Assembly: GCF_002812985.1 (NCBI RefSeq)
Contig: NZ_PGCP01000013.1
Span: forward strand, 62,001-126,000
DNA length: 64,000 nt
Origin: Aeromonas lusitana
GTDB taxonomy: Bacteria; Pseudomonadota; Gammaproteobacteria; Enterobacterales; Aeromonadaceae
Direction of reading: 5' to 3'
The stretch's first letter is position 1; every line of letters starts with the position of its first letter. Shown here piece after piece: positions 18,268 to 27,513 of the stretch. The translations under genes were made by a program, and so were the position numbers. The notes below the pieces were generated by a model. The model made no database searches. It saw only the letters and a program-made list of their open reading frames with translations, and had not been told where the DNA came from.

Positions 18268-18882
18268 ATGGCAACTGACGTACTCCATCACACTCACGGC
18301 GCCCATGAGGATCATGGGCACCATGATGCCGGTGCCACCAAGGTATTCGGTTTCTGGATCTACCTGATGAGTGACTGCATCTTGTTTGCGACCCTGTTCG
18401 CAACCTATGCAGTCCTGGTCAACGGCACCGCCGGCGGTCCCGCCGGCAAGGACATCTTCGAACTGCCGTTCGTGTTCGCCGAAACCATGCTGCTGCTGCT
18501 GAGCTCCATCACCTTCGGTTTTGGCATGCTGGCCATGAACAAGAACAAGGTCGCCGCCGTCAACACCTGGCTGCTGGTGACCTTCCTGCTCGGCGCAGGC
18601 TTCATCGCCATGGAGATCTACGAGTTCCATCATCTGATCGTCAATGATGCGGGCCCGGATCGCAGCGGCTTCCTGTCTGCCTTCTTCACCCTGGTCGGTA
18701 CCCACGGTATCCACGTGACCAGTGGCCTTATCTGGATCATCGTGATGATGGTGCTGATCACCAAGAAGGGGCTGACCGAGCGCAACCGTACTCGCCTGAT
18801 GTGCCTGAGCCTGTTCTGGCACTTCCTGGACGTGGTATGGATCTGCGTCTTCACCGTGGTCTATCTGATGGGGGTCATGTAA
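18268..18882 (+). CDS. cyoC: Cytochrome o ubiquinol oxidase subunit III
   Basis: 204-residue membrane subunit with five predicted helices and the subunit III motifs [12 protein letters not shown] and [12 protein letters not shown]. It has a His-rich N terminus ([16 protein letters not shown]). It follows cyoB after 4 bp. Confidence 0.97.
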   Translation: MATDVLHHTHGAHEDHGHHDAGATKVFGFWIYLMSDCILFATLFATYAVLVNGTAGGPAGKDIFELPFVFAETMLLLLSSITFGFGMLAMNKNKVAAVNTWLLVTFLLGAGFIAMEIYEFHHLIVNDAGPDRSGFLSAFFTLVGTHGIHVTSGLIWIIVMMVLITKKGLTERNRTRLMCLSLFWHFLDVVWICVFTVVYLMGVM

Positions 18883-19212
18883 ATGAGTCATTCTGTTGAC
18901 AATCACGGCGCCAGCCACGGCAGCGTCAAGTCCTACATGACAGGGTTCGTGCTGTCACTCATCCTGACCGCAGTCCCGTTCTGGATGGTGATGGACGGCT
19001 CCGCCTCCCACGCCGTGGTGCTCGGCACCGTGGTCGGCATGGCGGTGATCCAGATATTCGTGCACCTGGCTTACTTCCTGCACATGAACACCTCCTCCGA
19101 GGAGCGCTGGAACCTGGTGGCGCTGGTCTTCACCGTGCTCATCATCGCCATAGTCGTGGTGGGCTCCCTGTGGATCATGTACAACCTCAACATCAACATG
19201 ATGGTTCACTAA
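18883..19212 (+). CDS. cyoD: Cytochrome o ubiquinol oxidase subunit IV
   Basis: 109 residues with three transmembrane helices, matching the small CyoD subunit that aids CuB-site assembly. Contains the family segment [13 protein letters not shown]. Its ATG follows the cyoC stop codon without a gap, indicating translational coupling. Confidence 0.97.
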   Translation: MSHSVDNHGASHGSVKSYMTGFVLSLILTAVPFWMVMDGSASHAVVLGTVVGMAVIQIFVHLAYFLHMNTSSEERWNLVALVFTVLIIAIVVVGSLWIMYNLNINMMVH

Positions 19213-19225
19213 GCGGGTTGATGTG

Positions 19226-20116
19226 ATGATGAAGCAATACCTGCAAGTGACCAAGCCGGGCATCATCTTCGGTAACCTCATCTCGGTTATCGGGGGTTTC
19301 TTGCTGGCGTCCAAGGGGAGCCTAGACGTCCCTCTGTTCATCCTGACCATGGTCGGGGTGTCACTGGTGGTCGCCTCCGGCTGTGTGTTCAACAACTACA
19401 TCGACCGGGACATCGACTGCATCATGGAGCGGACCAAGAACCGCGCCCTGGTGAAGGGGCTGATCGCGCCGGGCGTTTCGCTCTGGTACGCGAGCGCCCT
19501 CGGCGTTGCGGGCATTGCACTGCTCTACTTCGCGGCCAATCCGTTGGCCGCCTTGCTAGCAGTGCTGGGCTTCCTGGTCTATGTGGGGGTCTACAGCCTC
19601 TACATGAAGCGCCATTCGGTCTATGGCACCCTGGTGGGTAGCCTCTCCGGCGCCGCACCACCCGTCATCGGCTACTGCGCGGTAAGCGGTCAGTTCGACT
19701 CGGGTGCGCTTATCCTGCTGGCGATTTTCAGCCTGTGGCAGATGCCGCACTCCTATGCGATTGCCATCTTCCGCTTCAAGGATTACCAGGCCGCCAACAT
19801 CCCTGTGTTGCCGGTGGTGAAGGGGATCTCCGTGGCCAAACACCACATCACCCTCTACATCCTGGCCTTCATGGTGCCGACCCTGATGCTGTTCCTCGGC
19901 GGTTACGCCGGTTACAAGTACCTGATCGTCGCCACGGCGGTGAGCGTCTGGTGGTTGGGGATGGCGCTGTCTGGCTACAAGGCCGCGGTGGATGACTCCC
20001 TCTGGGCCCGCAAGTTGTTCATGTTCTCGATCGTCACCATCACCTGCCTCAGCGTGATGATGTCGGTGGACTTCCAGCCGGACGCAGCGCCTGTGCTGGT
20101 GAGCATGCTGCCCTGA
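19226..20116 (+). CDS. cyoE: Protoheme IX farnesyltransferase (heme O synthase)
   Basis: UbiA-family prenyltransferase that turns heme B into heme O for the oxidase. 296 residues, about nine helices, with the Asp-rich prenyl-binding motif NNYIDRDID near residues 56-64. A GTG (19223) and two ATG codons stand in frame; the start giving [12 protein letters not shown] is chosen because it parallels the E. coli N terminus [13 protein letters not shown]. Last gene of the cyo operon. Confidence 0.97.
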   Translation: MMKQYLQVTKPGIIFGNLISVIGGFLLASKGSLDVPLFILTMVGVSLVVASGCVFNNYIDRDIDCIMERTKNRALVKGLIAPGVSLWYASALGVAGIALLYFAANPLAALLAVLGFLVYVGVYSLYMKRHSVYGTLVGSLSGAAPPVIGYCAVSGQFDSGALILLAIFSLWQMPHSYAIAIFRFKDYQAANIPVLPVVKGISVAKHHITLYILAFMVPTLMLFLGGYAGYKYLIVATAVSVWWLGMALSGYKAAVDDSLWARKLFMFSIVTITCLSVMMSVDFQPDAAPVLVSMLP

Positions 20117-20168
20117 GACTCCGTTAATCCGGGCCCTGTGATGTGACACAGGAAAATCAGTAGAATCC

Positions 20169-20192
20169 AGAGCCGGGAACTTTCCCGGCTCT
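20169..20192 (+). terminator. Terminator after cyoE
   Basis: Ten-bp perfect stem (20169-20178 with 20183-20192) followed by GTTATTAT, about 50 bp past cyoE. A second short GCCCC/GGGGC hairpin follows near 20204-20218. Confidence 0.8.
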
Positions 20193-20299
20193 GTTATTAT
20201 GAGGCCCCCTTGCGGGGCGTTTATCCAGTTTTCGGGTGTGGCGTGCCTTGTGTCATCCGCCCCTTGAGTCTCTCTTCTCTCTGACCTATCGAGGCCATC

Positions 20300-21661
20300 A
20301 TGAATGATTTCACCATGACGAGGGGCGAGCGCCGCGCCACCTGGGCGCTCGGCTCCGTCTTCTCGTTGCGCATGCTCGGCATGTTTATGGTGCTGCCGGT
20401 GCTGACCACCTATGGCATGTCCCTGGCGGGGGCCTCCGAGGCGCTGATCGGGCTTGCCATCGGCATCTACGGCATGACCCAGGCCCTGTTGCAGATCCCG
20501 TTCGGCCTGCTCTCCGATCGCATCGGTCGAAAGCCCCTCATCGTCGGCGGCCTGCTGATGTTTGCCGCAGGCAGCGTCATCGCCGCCATGAGCGACTCCA
20601 TCTGGGGGGTCATCGTCGGGCGCGCCCTGCAGGGCAGCGGCGCTATCTCGGCCGCCGTCATGGCCCTGCTCTCGGATCTCACTCGCGAGCAGAACCGCAC
20701 CAAGGCCATGGCCTTCATCGGGATCAGCTTTGGCATCACCTTCGCCATCGCCATGGTGACCGGGCCCCTCATTACCCATGCGCTGGGCTTGTCCGGCCTG
20801 TTCTGGATGATTGCCCTGCTGGCCCTGGCCGCCATCGCCCTGGTGCTCTGGGCTGTGCCCAGACCCGAGGCCCATCTGCTCAATCGGGAGTCCGCCATGG
20901 TGCGCGGCGGTTTTCGCACCGTGCTGGCCAACCCGCGCCTGCTCAAACTCAACCTCGGCATCCTCTGCGTGCACACCCTGCTGATGTCGAGCTTCGTGGC
21001 GCTGCCGCCGCTGCTCGAACAAGCGGGTCTGCCCCGGGACAGTCAGTGGCAGGCCTATCTGGTGACCATGCTGATCGCTTTTGTTAGCGTGGTGCCCTTC
21101 ATCGTCTACGCTGAGAAGCGCCGACAGATGAAGCGGGTGTTCCAGGCCTGCGTGCTGGTGATGCTCATTGCCGAGCTGGTGCTCTGGCAGGCGGGTCTGC
21201 AGCTCTGGGGCCTGCTCGCGGGACTGCAAATTTTCTTCATCGGTTTCAACGTGATGGAGGCGCTGCTGCCGTCGCTCATCAGCAAGGAGTCGCCCCCCGG
21301 CTACAAGGGCACCGCCATGGGGGTCTACTCCACCAGCCAGTTCATCGGGGTCGCCATCGGCGGCAGCCTGGGGGGTCTGCTCTATGGCATGGGGGGCGCC
21401 CCCTGGGTGTTTGGCGGTTGCTCCGCCCTGGCGCTGTGCTGGCTTGGGGTCAGCCTCACCATGCAGGAGCCCCCCTACGTCAGCAGCCTGCGCATCTTGC
21501 TGCCAGAGGGCGTCGAGGCCACACCCGAGCTTGAGCAGAAGATCCGCGCCTGCGATGGGGTGAGCGACGTGCTGATGGCCCCGGCAGAGCGCTCTCTCTA
21601 TGTGAAGGTGGATACCAAGCACCTGAGTCGCAGCGATCTGGAGCGGCTGATCGTCGCCTGA
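20300..21661 (+). CDS. yajR: MFS transporter YajR with C-terminal YAM domain
   Basis: Proton-coupled major facilitator of unknown substrate. 453 residues: 12 transmembrane helices to about 385, including the MFS motif A GLLSDRIGRK, then a soluble ferredoxin-like YAM domain (about 388-453, SLRILLPEGVEATPELEQK). E. coli YajR has 454 residues and also lies next to cyoE, so both sequence and synteny support the call. Confidence 0.93.
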   Translation: MNDFTMTRGERRATWALGSVFSLRMLGMFMVLPVLTTYGMSLAGASEALIGLAIGIYGMTQALLQIPFGLLSDRIGRKPLIVGGLLMFAAGSVIAAMSDSIWGVIVGRALQGSGAISAAVMALLSDLTREQNRTKAMAFIGISFGITFAIAMVTGPLITHALGLSGLFWMIALLALAAIALVLWAVPRPEAHLLNRESAMVRGGFRTVLANPRLLKLNLGILCVHTLLMSSFVALPPLLEQAGLPRDSQWQAYLVTMLIAFVSVVPFIVYAEKRRQMKRVFQACVLVMLIAELVLWQAGLQLWGLLAGLQIFFIGFNVMEALLPSLISKESPPGYKGTAMGVYSTSQFIGVAIGGSLGGLLYGMGGAPWVFGGCSALALCWLGVSLTMQEPPYVSSLRILLPEGVEATPELEQKIRACDGVSDVLMAPAERSLYVKVDTKHLSRSDLERLIVA

Positions 21662-21724
21662 GGCTGGGGGCGGTGAGCCGACTCCCTTGCTATGCTGAGA
21701 TCCCCAAACAAGGAGGATCGTCTC

Positions 21725-22093
21725 ATGTCATACGTAGACGGCTTCGTGATCGCCGTGCCCACGGCGAACAAGCAGGCCATGATCGACCATGCGAAATACA
21801 TAGATCCCATTTTCCTCGAGCTCGGCGCCACCCGGGTGCTGGAGTGCTGGGGGGACGACGTGCCCCATGGCAAGCAGACCGATTTTTACCGCGCCGTGGC
21901 GGCGAAGGAAGATGAGACCGTGGTCTTCTCCTGGGTGGAGTGGCCGGACAAGGCCACCCGGGACGAGGCGATGCAGAAGATGATGCAGGATCCCAGGATG
22001 GATCCGGCCAGCCCCATGCATCAACAGATGCCGTTCGATGGTGCCCGCATGATCTACGGCGGTTTCAACCCCGTGCTGGAGTTCAAGGCCTGA
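21725..22093 (+). CDS. ybaA: DUF1428 family protein YbaA
   Basis: A 122-residue cytoplasmic protein of the dimeric alpha-beta barrel type. It begins MSYVDGFVIAVPT and carries VLECWGDDVPHGK, VVFSWVEWP and FDGARMIYGGF, all close to E. coli YbaA. Function unknown. An AAGGAGG sequence precedes the ATG at 21725. Confidence 0.9.
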   Translation: MSYVDGFVIAVPTANKQAMIDHAKYIDPIFLELGATRVLECWGDDVPHGKQTDFYRAVAAKEDETVVFSWVEWPDKATRDEAMQKMMQDPRMDPASPMHQQMPFDGARMIYGGFNPVLEFKA

Positions 22094-22116
22094 GGCCTGA
22101 CCTTCACTGCTGCGCA

Positions 22117-22144
22117 AAAAGCTCGCCAATCGGCGGGCTTTTTT
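22117..22144. terminator. Bidirectional terminator between ybaA and tauD
   Basis: Hairpin with one G-T pair (about 22117-22127 with 22132-22144), A-tract on the left and T-tract on the right, between convergent genes. Confidence 0.85.
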
Positions 22145-22168
22145 ATGGGCGATCCCTATGTCAGATCT

Positions 22169-23020
22169 TCAGGAGGCGCGCCAGAAGGGCTTGTCCCCGA
22201 GTATGGTGGCCCTGTGCATCACCCGCCGCGCCGGCAGGTAGTCGGCGTTGGCGTAGTGCTGGGTCACCCGGTTGTCCCAGATGGCGATATCGTTCTCCCG
22301 CCAGCGCCAGCGCACCTGAAACTCGGGGCGGGTGATGTGATCGAACAAGAAGCCGAGCAGGGCCTCGCTCTCCCGGGCGGGCAAATCCGGCAAGCGGGTG
22401 GTGAAGCCCTCGTTGACGAACAGCGCCTGCCGGCCGCTCACCGGGTGGGTGCGGATCACAGGATGGCGCAGGGGCGGGTTCTTGGCCACCGCCGCCTGCC
22501 AGCGCTGGCGATCTTCTTCGCTGCCGTTGTGGCGATGGGCCGGGAAGGACTTGGTGAAGTCGTGCTCCGCCTCCAGCCCCGCCAGCAGCTTTTGCAGCGG
22601 TGGGGAGAGGGCCGCCAGCGCCGCTATGCCGCTGGCCCAGAGGGTGTCGCCCCCGGTTGGTGGCAGTTGCTTGGCGGCCAGGATGGCGAGCGCCGGCGGC
22701 GTCTCGATGAAGGTCACGTCCGTGTGCCAGTTGTCGTTGTCCGGCGGATTGTCGTCGTGGGTGTCGAGCACGATGATCTCCTCGGCTTCCTCGCTGTGGG
22801 GATAGACGGGGTGGATGTGCAGGTCCCCAAAGCGATTCGCCAGCGCCCGTTGCTGTCTCGGAGTGATGGGCTGATCCCGCAAGAACAATACCTGGTATTT
22901 CAAGAGCGCCCGGTGGAGCTGCTCGAATTGCCCCTGGGTCAGGGGCTCGGCCAGGGTGAGGCCGGCAACTTCGGCGCCGATATGAGGCCCGAGCGGTGTG
23001 ATGGTCAACTTGTCGTTCAT
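22169..23020 (-). CDS. tauD: Taurine dioxygenase
   Basis: Fe(II)/2-oxoglutarate dioxygenase that releases sulfite from taurine. 283 residues, same length as E. coli TauD, with the iron triad in identical positions: His99 and Asp101 (WHTDVTF) and His255 (VTQHYA), plus Arg270 for 2-oxoglutarate. The ATG at 23020 follows GGAG by 7 bases and overlaps the end of tauC by 4 bases. Last gene of the tau operon. Confidence 0.97.
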   Translation of the reverse strand: MNDKLTITPLGPHIGAEVAGLTLAEPLTQGQFEQLHRALLKYQVLFLRDQPITPRQQRALANRFGDLHIHPVYPHSEEAEEIIVLDTHDDNPPDNDNWHTDVTFIETPPALAILAAKQLPPTGGDTLWASGIAALAALSPPLQKLLAGLEAEHDFTKSFPAHRHNGSEEDRQRWQAAVAKNPPLRHPVIRTHPVSGRQALFVNEGFTTRLPDLPARESEALLGFLFDHITRPEFQVRWRWRENDIAIWDNRVTQHYANADYLPARRVMHRATILGDKPFWRAS

Positions 23021-23844
23021 TGTATTTCTCCATGCCAGGGCGTCAGCCTGCGCTGCAATGCGCGTAACCCCAATTCCAATACGAAGGCGATCACCGCGAT
23101 CACCAGAATGCCTGCCAGCACCACGTCGGTGGCGAGAAACTCGCCGGCAGATTGCACCATAAAGCCCATGCCCCGAGTGGCGGCAATCAACTCGGCCGCT
23201 ACCAGGGTCGACCAACCCACCCCGAGGCCGATGCGCAGCCCGGTCAGGATCTCCGGCAGCGCCCCTGGCAGGATCACGTGCCACAGCACTTGCGCCTTGG
23301 TGGCGCCGAGCGCCCGGGCCGCTCGCAGCCGCACCGGCTGGGCGCTCTGCACCCCGGCCAGGGTCGCCATGGCTACGGGGGCGAAGATGGCCAGATAGAT
23401 GAGCAGCACCTTGGCGGTCTCGCCGATGCCAAACCAGATCACCATGAGCGGCAGGTAGGCGAGGGGCGGCACCGGCCGGTAAAGCTCGATGAGGGGATCC
23501 AGTACCCCGCGCACCGTGGGGGAGAGTCCCATGGCGATGCCCGCCGCTATGCCAAACACAGCCGCCGCCGCCAGGGCGACCAGGATGCGGCCCAGGCTCG
23601 CTCCCAGGTGTTGCCACAGGGTTGCGTCCATAAAGCCCTGGGGGCCGGCGATGGTGACGAGCTGGGCCAGCACCTGGGCCGGGGGCGGCAGGAACAGGGG
23701 ATCTATCCAGCCAAGGCGGGCCACCAGCCACCAGAGGGTCAGCAAGGCAACCAGAGTCGCGATACTCAGGCTCAGTCGCCTCGGCAGCGGCCAGTGCAGG
23801 GTGCGCCCGCGCAGATGCAGGTGTCGGGTGAGGAGCACTATCAT
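23017..23844 (-). CDS. tauC: Taurine ABC transporter permease
   Basis: Inner-membrane permease of the taurine importer, 275 residues with about six helices and the EAA-type loop [22 protein letters not shown] that docks on TauB. Its ends overlap tauB and tauD by 4 bases each, a sign of coupled translation. Confidence 0.95.
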   Translation of the reverse strand: MIVLLTRHLHLRGRTLHWPLPRRLSLSIATLVALLTLWWLVARLGWIDPLFLPPPAQVLAQLVTIAGPQGFMDATLWQHLGASLGRILVALAAAAVFGIAAGIAMGLSPTVRGVLDPLIELYRPVPPLAYLPLMVIWFGIGETAKVLLIYLAIFAPVAMATLAGVQSAQPVRLRAARALGATKAQVLWHVILPGALPEILTGLRIGLGVGWSTLVAAELIAATRGMGFMVQSAGEFLATDVVLAGILVIAVIAFVLELGLRALQRRLTPWHGEIQ

Positions 23845-24608
23845 GCGAACGCCTCCCGCTGCTCGAACACCCGGCCGAGCACGTACTCACGTCGCTCGAT
23901 AAAGGCCGGATCGGATTTGATGCTGCGGCAGGGTTCCCCCGCAGCGTAGCGGCGCCCGAAGTTCAGGGAGAGTCGCTCCATCACCCGGCCGGGGGAGGGG
24001 GAGAGCAGCACCAGATCGGTTGCCAGAAACACCGCCTCCTCGATGTCGTGGGTGATGAGCAGCACCTGGCGTCGCCCCTGGTGCCACAAACGCAGCAGCA
24101 GGGTCTGCATCTGCTCTCGGGTGAAGGCGTCCAGCGCGCCGAATGGCTCGTCCAGCAACAGCAGTTGCGGCTGGGTGGCCAGGGCGCGGGCGATGCCGAC
24201 CCGTTGGCGCTGGCCGCCGGAGAGCTGCCAGATGGCGCGCTCACCGGCCCCCTCCAGCCCCACCTGACGCAGCAAGGCTTGCGCCTGTTCATGGCGTTCG
24301 CTCTTGGCTACGCCCGCCAGTTGCAGACCGAAGGCCACGTTGTCCTGCACGTTGCGCCAGGGGAGTAACCCCTCACTCTGGAACACCACGCCGCGCTCGG
24401 CGCCAGGGCCAATCACCCGCTCGCCCCCCAGGCTTATCTGGCCGTGGTGGCAGGGCTCGAAGCCTGCCACCAGGTTGAGCAAGGTGGTCTTGCCGCAGCC
24501 GGAGGGACCCAGCACCACCATCAACTCCCCCGGTTCGAGGCAGAGGCTGATGTTGTCGAGCACCTTCCTGCCGGCGTACTCAGCTGACACATAAGAGAGC
24601 TGCAGCAT
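23841..24608 (-). CDS. tauB: Taurine ABC transporter ATP-binding protein
   Basis: ATPase of the taurine importer, 255 residues: Walker [10 protein letters not shown] (34-42), signature [15 protein letters not shown], Walker [13 protein letters not shown] and the switch His in LITHDIEEA. Located between tauA and tauC, 16 bp after tauA. Confidence 0.96.
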   Translation of the reverse strand: MLQLSYVSAEYAGRKVLDNISLCLEPGELMVVLGPSGCGKTTLLNLVAGFEPCHHGQISLGGERVIGPGAERGVVFQSEGLLPWRNVQDNVAFGLQLAGVAKSERHEQAQALLRQVGLEGAGERAIWQLSGGQRQRVGIARALATQPQLLLLDEPFGALDAFTREQMQTLLLRLWHQGRRQVLLITHDIEEAVFLATDLVLLSPSPGRVMERLSLNFGRRYAAGEPCRSIKSDPAFIERREYVLGRVFEQREAFA

Positions 24609-24624
24609 GATCGTCTCCTGTGGC

Positions 24625-25599
24625 TTATTGGGGTAGTGACTTCACGAAGCGGTCGGTCACAAATTGGCTGTAGTCGGCGGCGGCGCTTGGCACCTTGCCT
24701 TGGGCCTTGAGGAAGCGGGCCGTGTCGACGATGGTCTGGTTGACCAGGCCGCTCAGCTCGGCACTCTGAGCGCGGGCATCCAGATAGGTGTTGCCCTTGA
24801 CCAGCTCGGGCACGTCGGACTCGGGTACGCCGCTCAGGCGAGCCAGCTTGTCGAGGTTGTCCGGCTTGGCCAGCCAGCTGTCCGGGTTGTCGAGATAGCC
24901 GCGCTGGGCCGCCAGCGTGCTGTTGACGAAGGCCTGTACCACCTCGGGATGGGCCTTGGCGAAATCCTTGCGGACCACCCAGACATCCAGGGTCGGTGCG
25001 CCCCATTGGCCTACCTGGGCCGAGTCGGTCAGCACCTTGCCCTCCTTGGCGAGCTGGTTGAGGGCCGGTGCCCACACATAGGCCCCGTCGATGTCACCGC
25101 GCTGCCAGGCGGCTATGATGGCCGGTGGTTGCAGGTTCACTATCTGCAGCTTGGCCGGATCGACGCCCCAGTGCTTGAGGGCGGCCAGCAGGCTGTAGTG
25201 AGTGGTGGAGCTGTAGGGTACGGCGATGCGTTTACCCACCAGATCCTGGGGGTTAGCGAGTCCTTGCTTCACCACCAGCGCCTCGGATTCGCCGAGCTTG
25301 GAGGCGAGCAGGAACACCTCGATGGGCACGTTCTGGCTGGCGGCCACCGCCAGCGGGCTGGAGCCGATATTGCCTATCTGCACATCGCCGGAGGCCAGCG
25401 CCCGCACCACGCTGGCGCCGCTGTCAAACTTGCGCCAATCGACCTTGGCGCCGCTCTCCTTGGCGAAGGTGTTGTCGGCCTGGGCGACCTTGGCGGGCTC
25501 GGCCGAGGTCTGGTAAGCGACCGTGACCTCGACCGCTTGGGCCGTGTGTGCGACCAGGGCGAGTGCCGCCAGCCAGAGAGAAGTTCCTTTTCCTGTCAT
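24625..25599 (-). CDS. tauA: Taurine ABC transporter substrate-binding protein
   Basis: Periplasmic taurine receptor, 324 residues with a signal peptide cut near VAHTAQA and the motifs [16 protein letters not shown] and [10 protein letters not shown] of the TauA/SsuA family. The ATG at 25599 was chosen over 25635 since it gives a direct signal peptide with AAGGA upstream. First gene of tauABCD, so the operon promoter lies in 25600-25999. In E. coli this operon is activated by Cbl/CysB on sulfate starvation. Confidence 0.95.
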   Translation of the reverse strand: MTGKGTSLWLAALALVAHTAQAVEVTVAYQTSAEPAKVAQADNTFAKESGAKVDWRKFDSGASVVRALASGDVQIGNIGSSPLAVAASQNVPIEVFLLASKLGESEALVVKQGLANPQDLVGKRIAVPYSSTTHYSLLAALKHWGVDPAKLQIVNLQPPAIIAAWQRGDIDGAYVWAPALNQLAKEGKVLTDSAQVGQWGAPTLDVWVVRKDFAKAHPEVVQAFVNSTLAAQRGYLDNPDSWLAKPDNLDKLARLSGVPESDVPELVKGNTYLDARAQSAELSGLVNQTIVDTARFLKAQGKVPSAAADYSQFVTDRFVKSLPQ

Positions 25600-25999
25600 G
25601 ATGCCAATCCTTGCGATGGGTGATGGAAGGCTCATCTTTCCCCGAAACCGGGTGAGGAATGAAGGAACGAGAAGGCAGCTGTCATCAGTTATGGTTCTTA
25701 GAAAAAGAGCGGTGAATCAATGAGCTAATTGAGATATGCCGGAATGTGAAGAGGTTATTCGCGCGTTGGCAATCGGGCTCTCTCGCGGGAGGCCGGCGTG
25801 GGAGGAAGGTACGGAAGAAAACTGACGGTAAAGGAGGGGGAACACTGGGGGAGAGCGGGCAGGGCTTTATTTCACGGGTGGGCTCTGCGGCCAGAAAGCA
25901 GCAACCCGCCGATGGGCGGGCTGCTGTGGTTCGGCTAGATAGGTAGCCGTGGCAGCGATCAGGGCGATCAGTTCGATCAGGACTCTGAGGTGCGGGTGA
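25600..25999. other. Intergenic stretch upstream of tauA
   Basis: About 400 bases without a gene. The part next to tauA (25600-25760) is AT-rich and should hold the tau promoter; it includes the small palindrome TCAAT-GAGCTA-ATTGA (25717-25732). The distal part holds the terminator of the next minus-strand gene. No confident -35/-10 pair was found. Confidence 0.5.
25899..25926 (-). terminator. Terminator after the DUF218 gene
   Basis: Twelve-bp stem with one mismatch (25899-25910 with 25915-25926), followed on the minus strand by CTTTCT. It lies about 75 bp past the stop of the gene starting at 27103. Confidence 0.6.
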
Positions 26000-27103
26000 T
26001 CAACGCTCGATCAGTGGCGCCGAGCGATAACTCCAGAGGCCATAGGTGCGCAGCGCATCCCGATAGATGCCGAGCAGTTCGCCGTCGCTTACCTTAGCCA
26101 GGGTCGAGAGCGGCTTGTCCGGGAAGGCGACGCTGTCTATCTGGATCCCGGCCGGGCCGCTCTGCCAGCTGGCGATTTCCAGCAGGATCTGGCCCCGGCG
26201 CACATGGCTGGCGGAGCTCACCAGGGTCGCGTACTCAATCTGGTGGCGGGCGAGGGCATAGCCGCTGTAGAGGGCGTTCTCCACCGTGCTGGTGGCATAG
26301 TTCTCCTCTATGATGCGGGATCTGTCGACCCCCTTCTTTACCAGCCAGTTTGCCATCAGCTTGCCCTCGGTCTGGCGGTTCTGGGGCACGCCGCCGGTCA
26401 AAATGATCAGCGCGCTCGGGTTCTCCTGGGCCAGCACCCGGGTGGTTTCGAGGCGCCCCAGCAGGATATCGTTCATGCTGCCATCGGGATTGAGGGCATA
26501 GCCCAGGGTGACGATGGCGCGGCGCCCCTTCTTCTCGCCCCGTCCCTGCTGCTCCTTGAGCGGGGTGGCGTTGACCCTGTCCACGGTATCGAAGATGCGC
26601 TGCAAGTCGGCGGCGCGCCCGCCATTGAGCTCGCTCACCCGCTTGAAATAGGCATCGGATTTGGCCTGATTGCCCTTGAAGCGCTGCCAGGTGGCCAGAT
26701 AGGTGTTGAGATCCAGATCGTCCGGCGCGGTGCTGAGGGCCTGCTCGAACAGGCTGATGGCCCTGTCCACGTTGCCGTTGTAGATCTGGGCGTTGGCCGC
26801 CGAGATGAGCAGATCGGTGCGGTAGGGTTCGAGCTGATAGGCCTGTAGCAGCAGATCGGTGACCTGCTCCATGTTGCTCGGCATCTTGGCGGTGAAACCT
26901 GCATCCGAGACCCGAGCCGGCGACTTGAAGATGTGCAGGGCATCCGCCAGCAGCTGATCCACCACCTGACGCTTGCTGATGTATTGATCGTAATTTTGCT
27001 CCTTTTGCAGGGAGCGCACCGGGGCTGCATCGGCGGCGAAGGGGATCAGTGCCGGCAGCGCCAGCAGGCTGGCCAGGGTCAGGGCAATCGCGGTTCTTTT
27101 CAT
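26000..27103 (-). CDS. Exported TPR-like protein with DUF218 (YdcF/SanA/ElyC) domain
   Basis: 367 residues. A signal peptide (residues about 1-25, cut near FAADA) is followed by a helical repeat segment (about 70-165, including a TPR-like NGNVDRAISLFEQALSTAPDD) and a DUF218 domain (about 195-345) with the hallmarks LGYALNPDG, LIILTGG, TEGKLMANWL and IIEENYATSTVENA. DUF218 proteins such as SanA and ElyC act at the cell envelope, but the reaction is unknown. The ATG at 27103 has AAGGA upstream and gives the signal peptide. Confidence 0.85.
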   Translation of the reverse strand: MKRTAIALTLASLLALPALIPFAADAAPVRSLQKEQNYDQYISKRQVVDQLLADALHIFKSPARVSDAGFTAKMPSNMEQVTDLLLQAYQLEPYRTDLLISAANAQIYNGNVDRAISLFEQALSTAPDDLDLNTYLATWQRFKGNQAKSDAYFKRVSELNGGRAADLQRIFDTVDRVNATPLKEQQGRGEKKGRRAIVTLGYALNPDGSMNDILLGRLETTRVLAQENPSALIILTGGVPQNRQTEGKLMANWLVKKGVDRSRIIEENYATSTVENALYSGYALARHQIEYATLVSSASHVRRGQILLEIASWQSGPAGIQIDSVAFPDKPLSTLAKVSDGELLGIYRDALRTYGLWSYRSAPLIER

Positions 27104-27513
27104 CAGGGCTTCCTTGGGGCAGGGGAGCTTGCATCCCCCTGCCGCTTTTCCAATTAAAACATGATCTTGGTCTTGGCATCTTATCCTGTTCGGGATGAAG
27201 AAAACGTGAACCACACCGACGAACCCGAGATGGCGCCCCATTCACGGCCGTCCGGGCCGCCCGTCGCCATGTTGCTGTTGATGGGGCGCGGCTCGCCGGG
27301 CTGCAACAGCTCGCGAGCGGGCTAAAAATACCGCTTTGAGCGACGATGGGATTGGGGGCGCACTCGTTGGGAGTGAGGCAATGCAAGGTGGGAATCTTGT
27401 TCAGGCGCTGGCTCTTAAACGATGGGGAGTCGTGCTGTATCGGGTTGTGGATGGAGGGCAAGTCGGTATACAAAAAGCCCCCAACGATCGGGTCAGGGGC
27501 TTGGCTTGAGGGA
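27104..27513. other. Intergenic stretch between DUF218 gene and adhesin gene
   Basis: About 410 bases with no credible gene. It should contain the promoter of the DUF218 gene (minus strand) and holds the terminator of the adhesin gene at its right end. Nothing else was recognised. Confidence 0.5.
27472..27502 (-). terminator. Terminator after the LapA-like adhesin gene
   Basis: Stem AAGCCCC (27475-27481) with GGGGCTT (27496-27502) enclosing a loop, followed on the minus strand by a T5 run; 12 bp past the adhesin stop codon. Confidence 0.75.
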
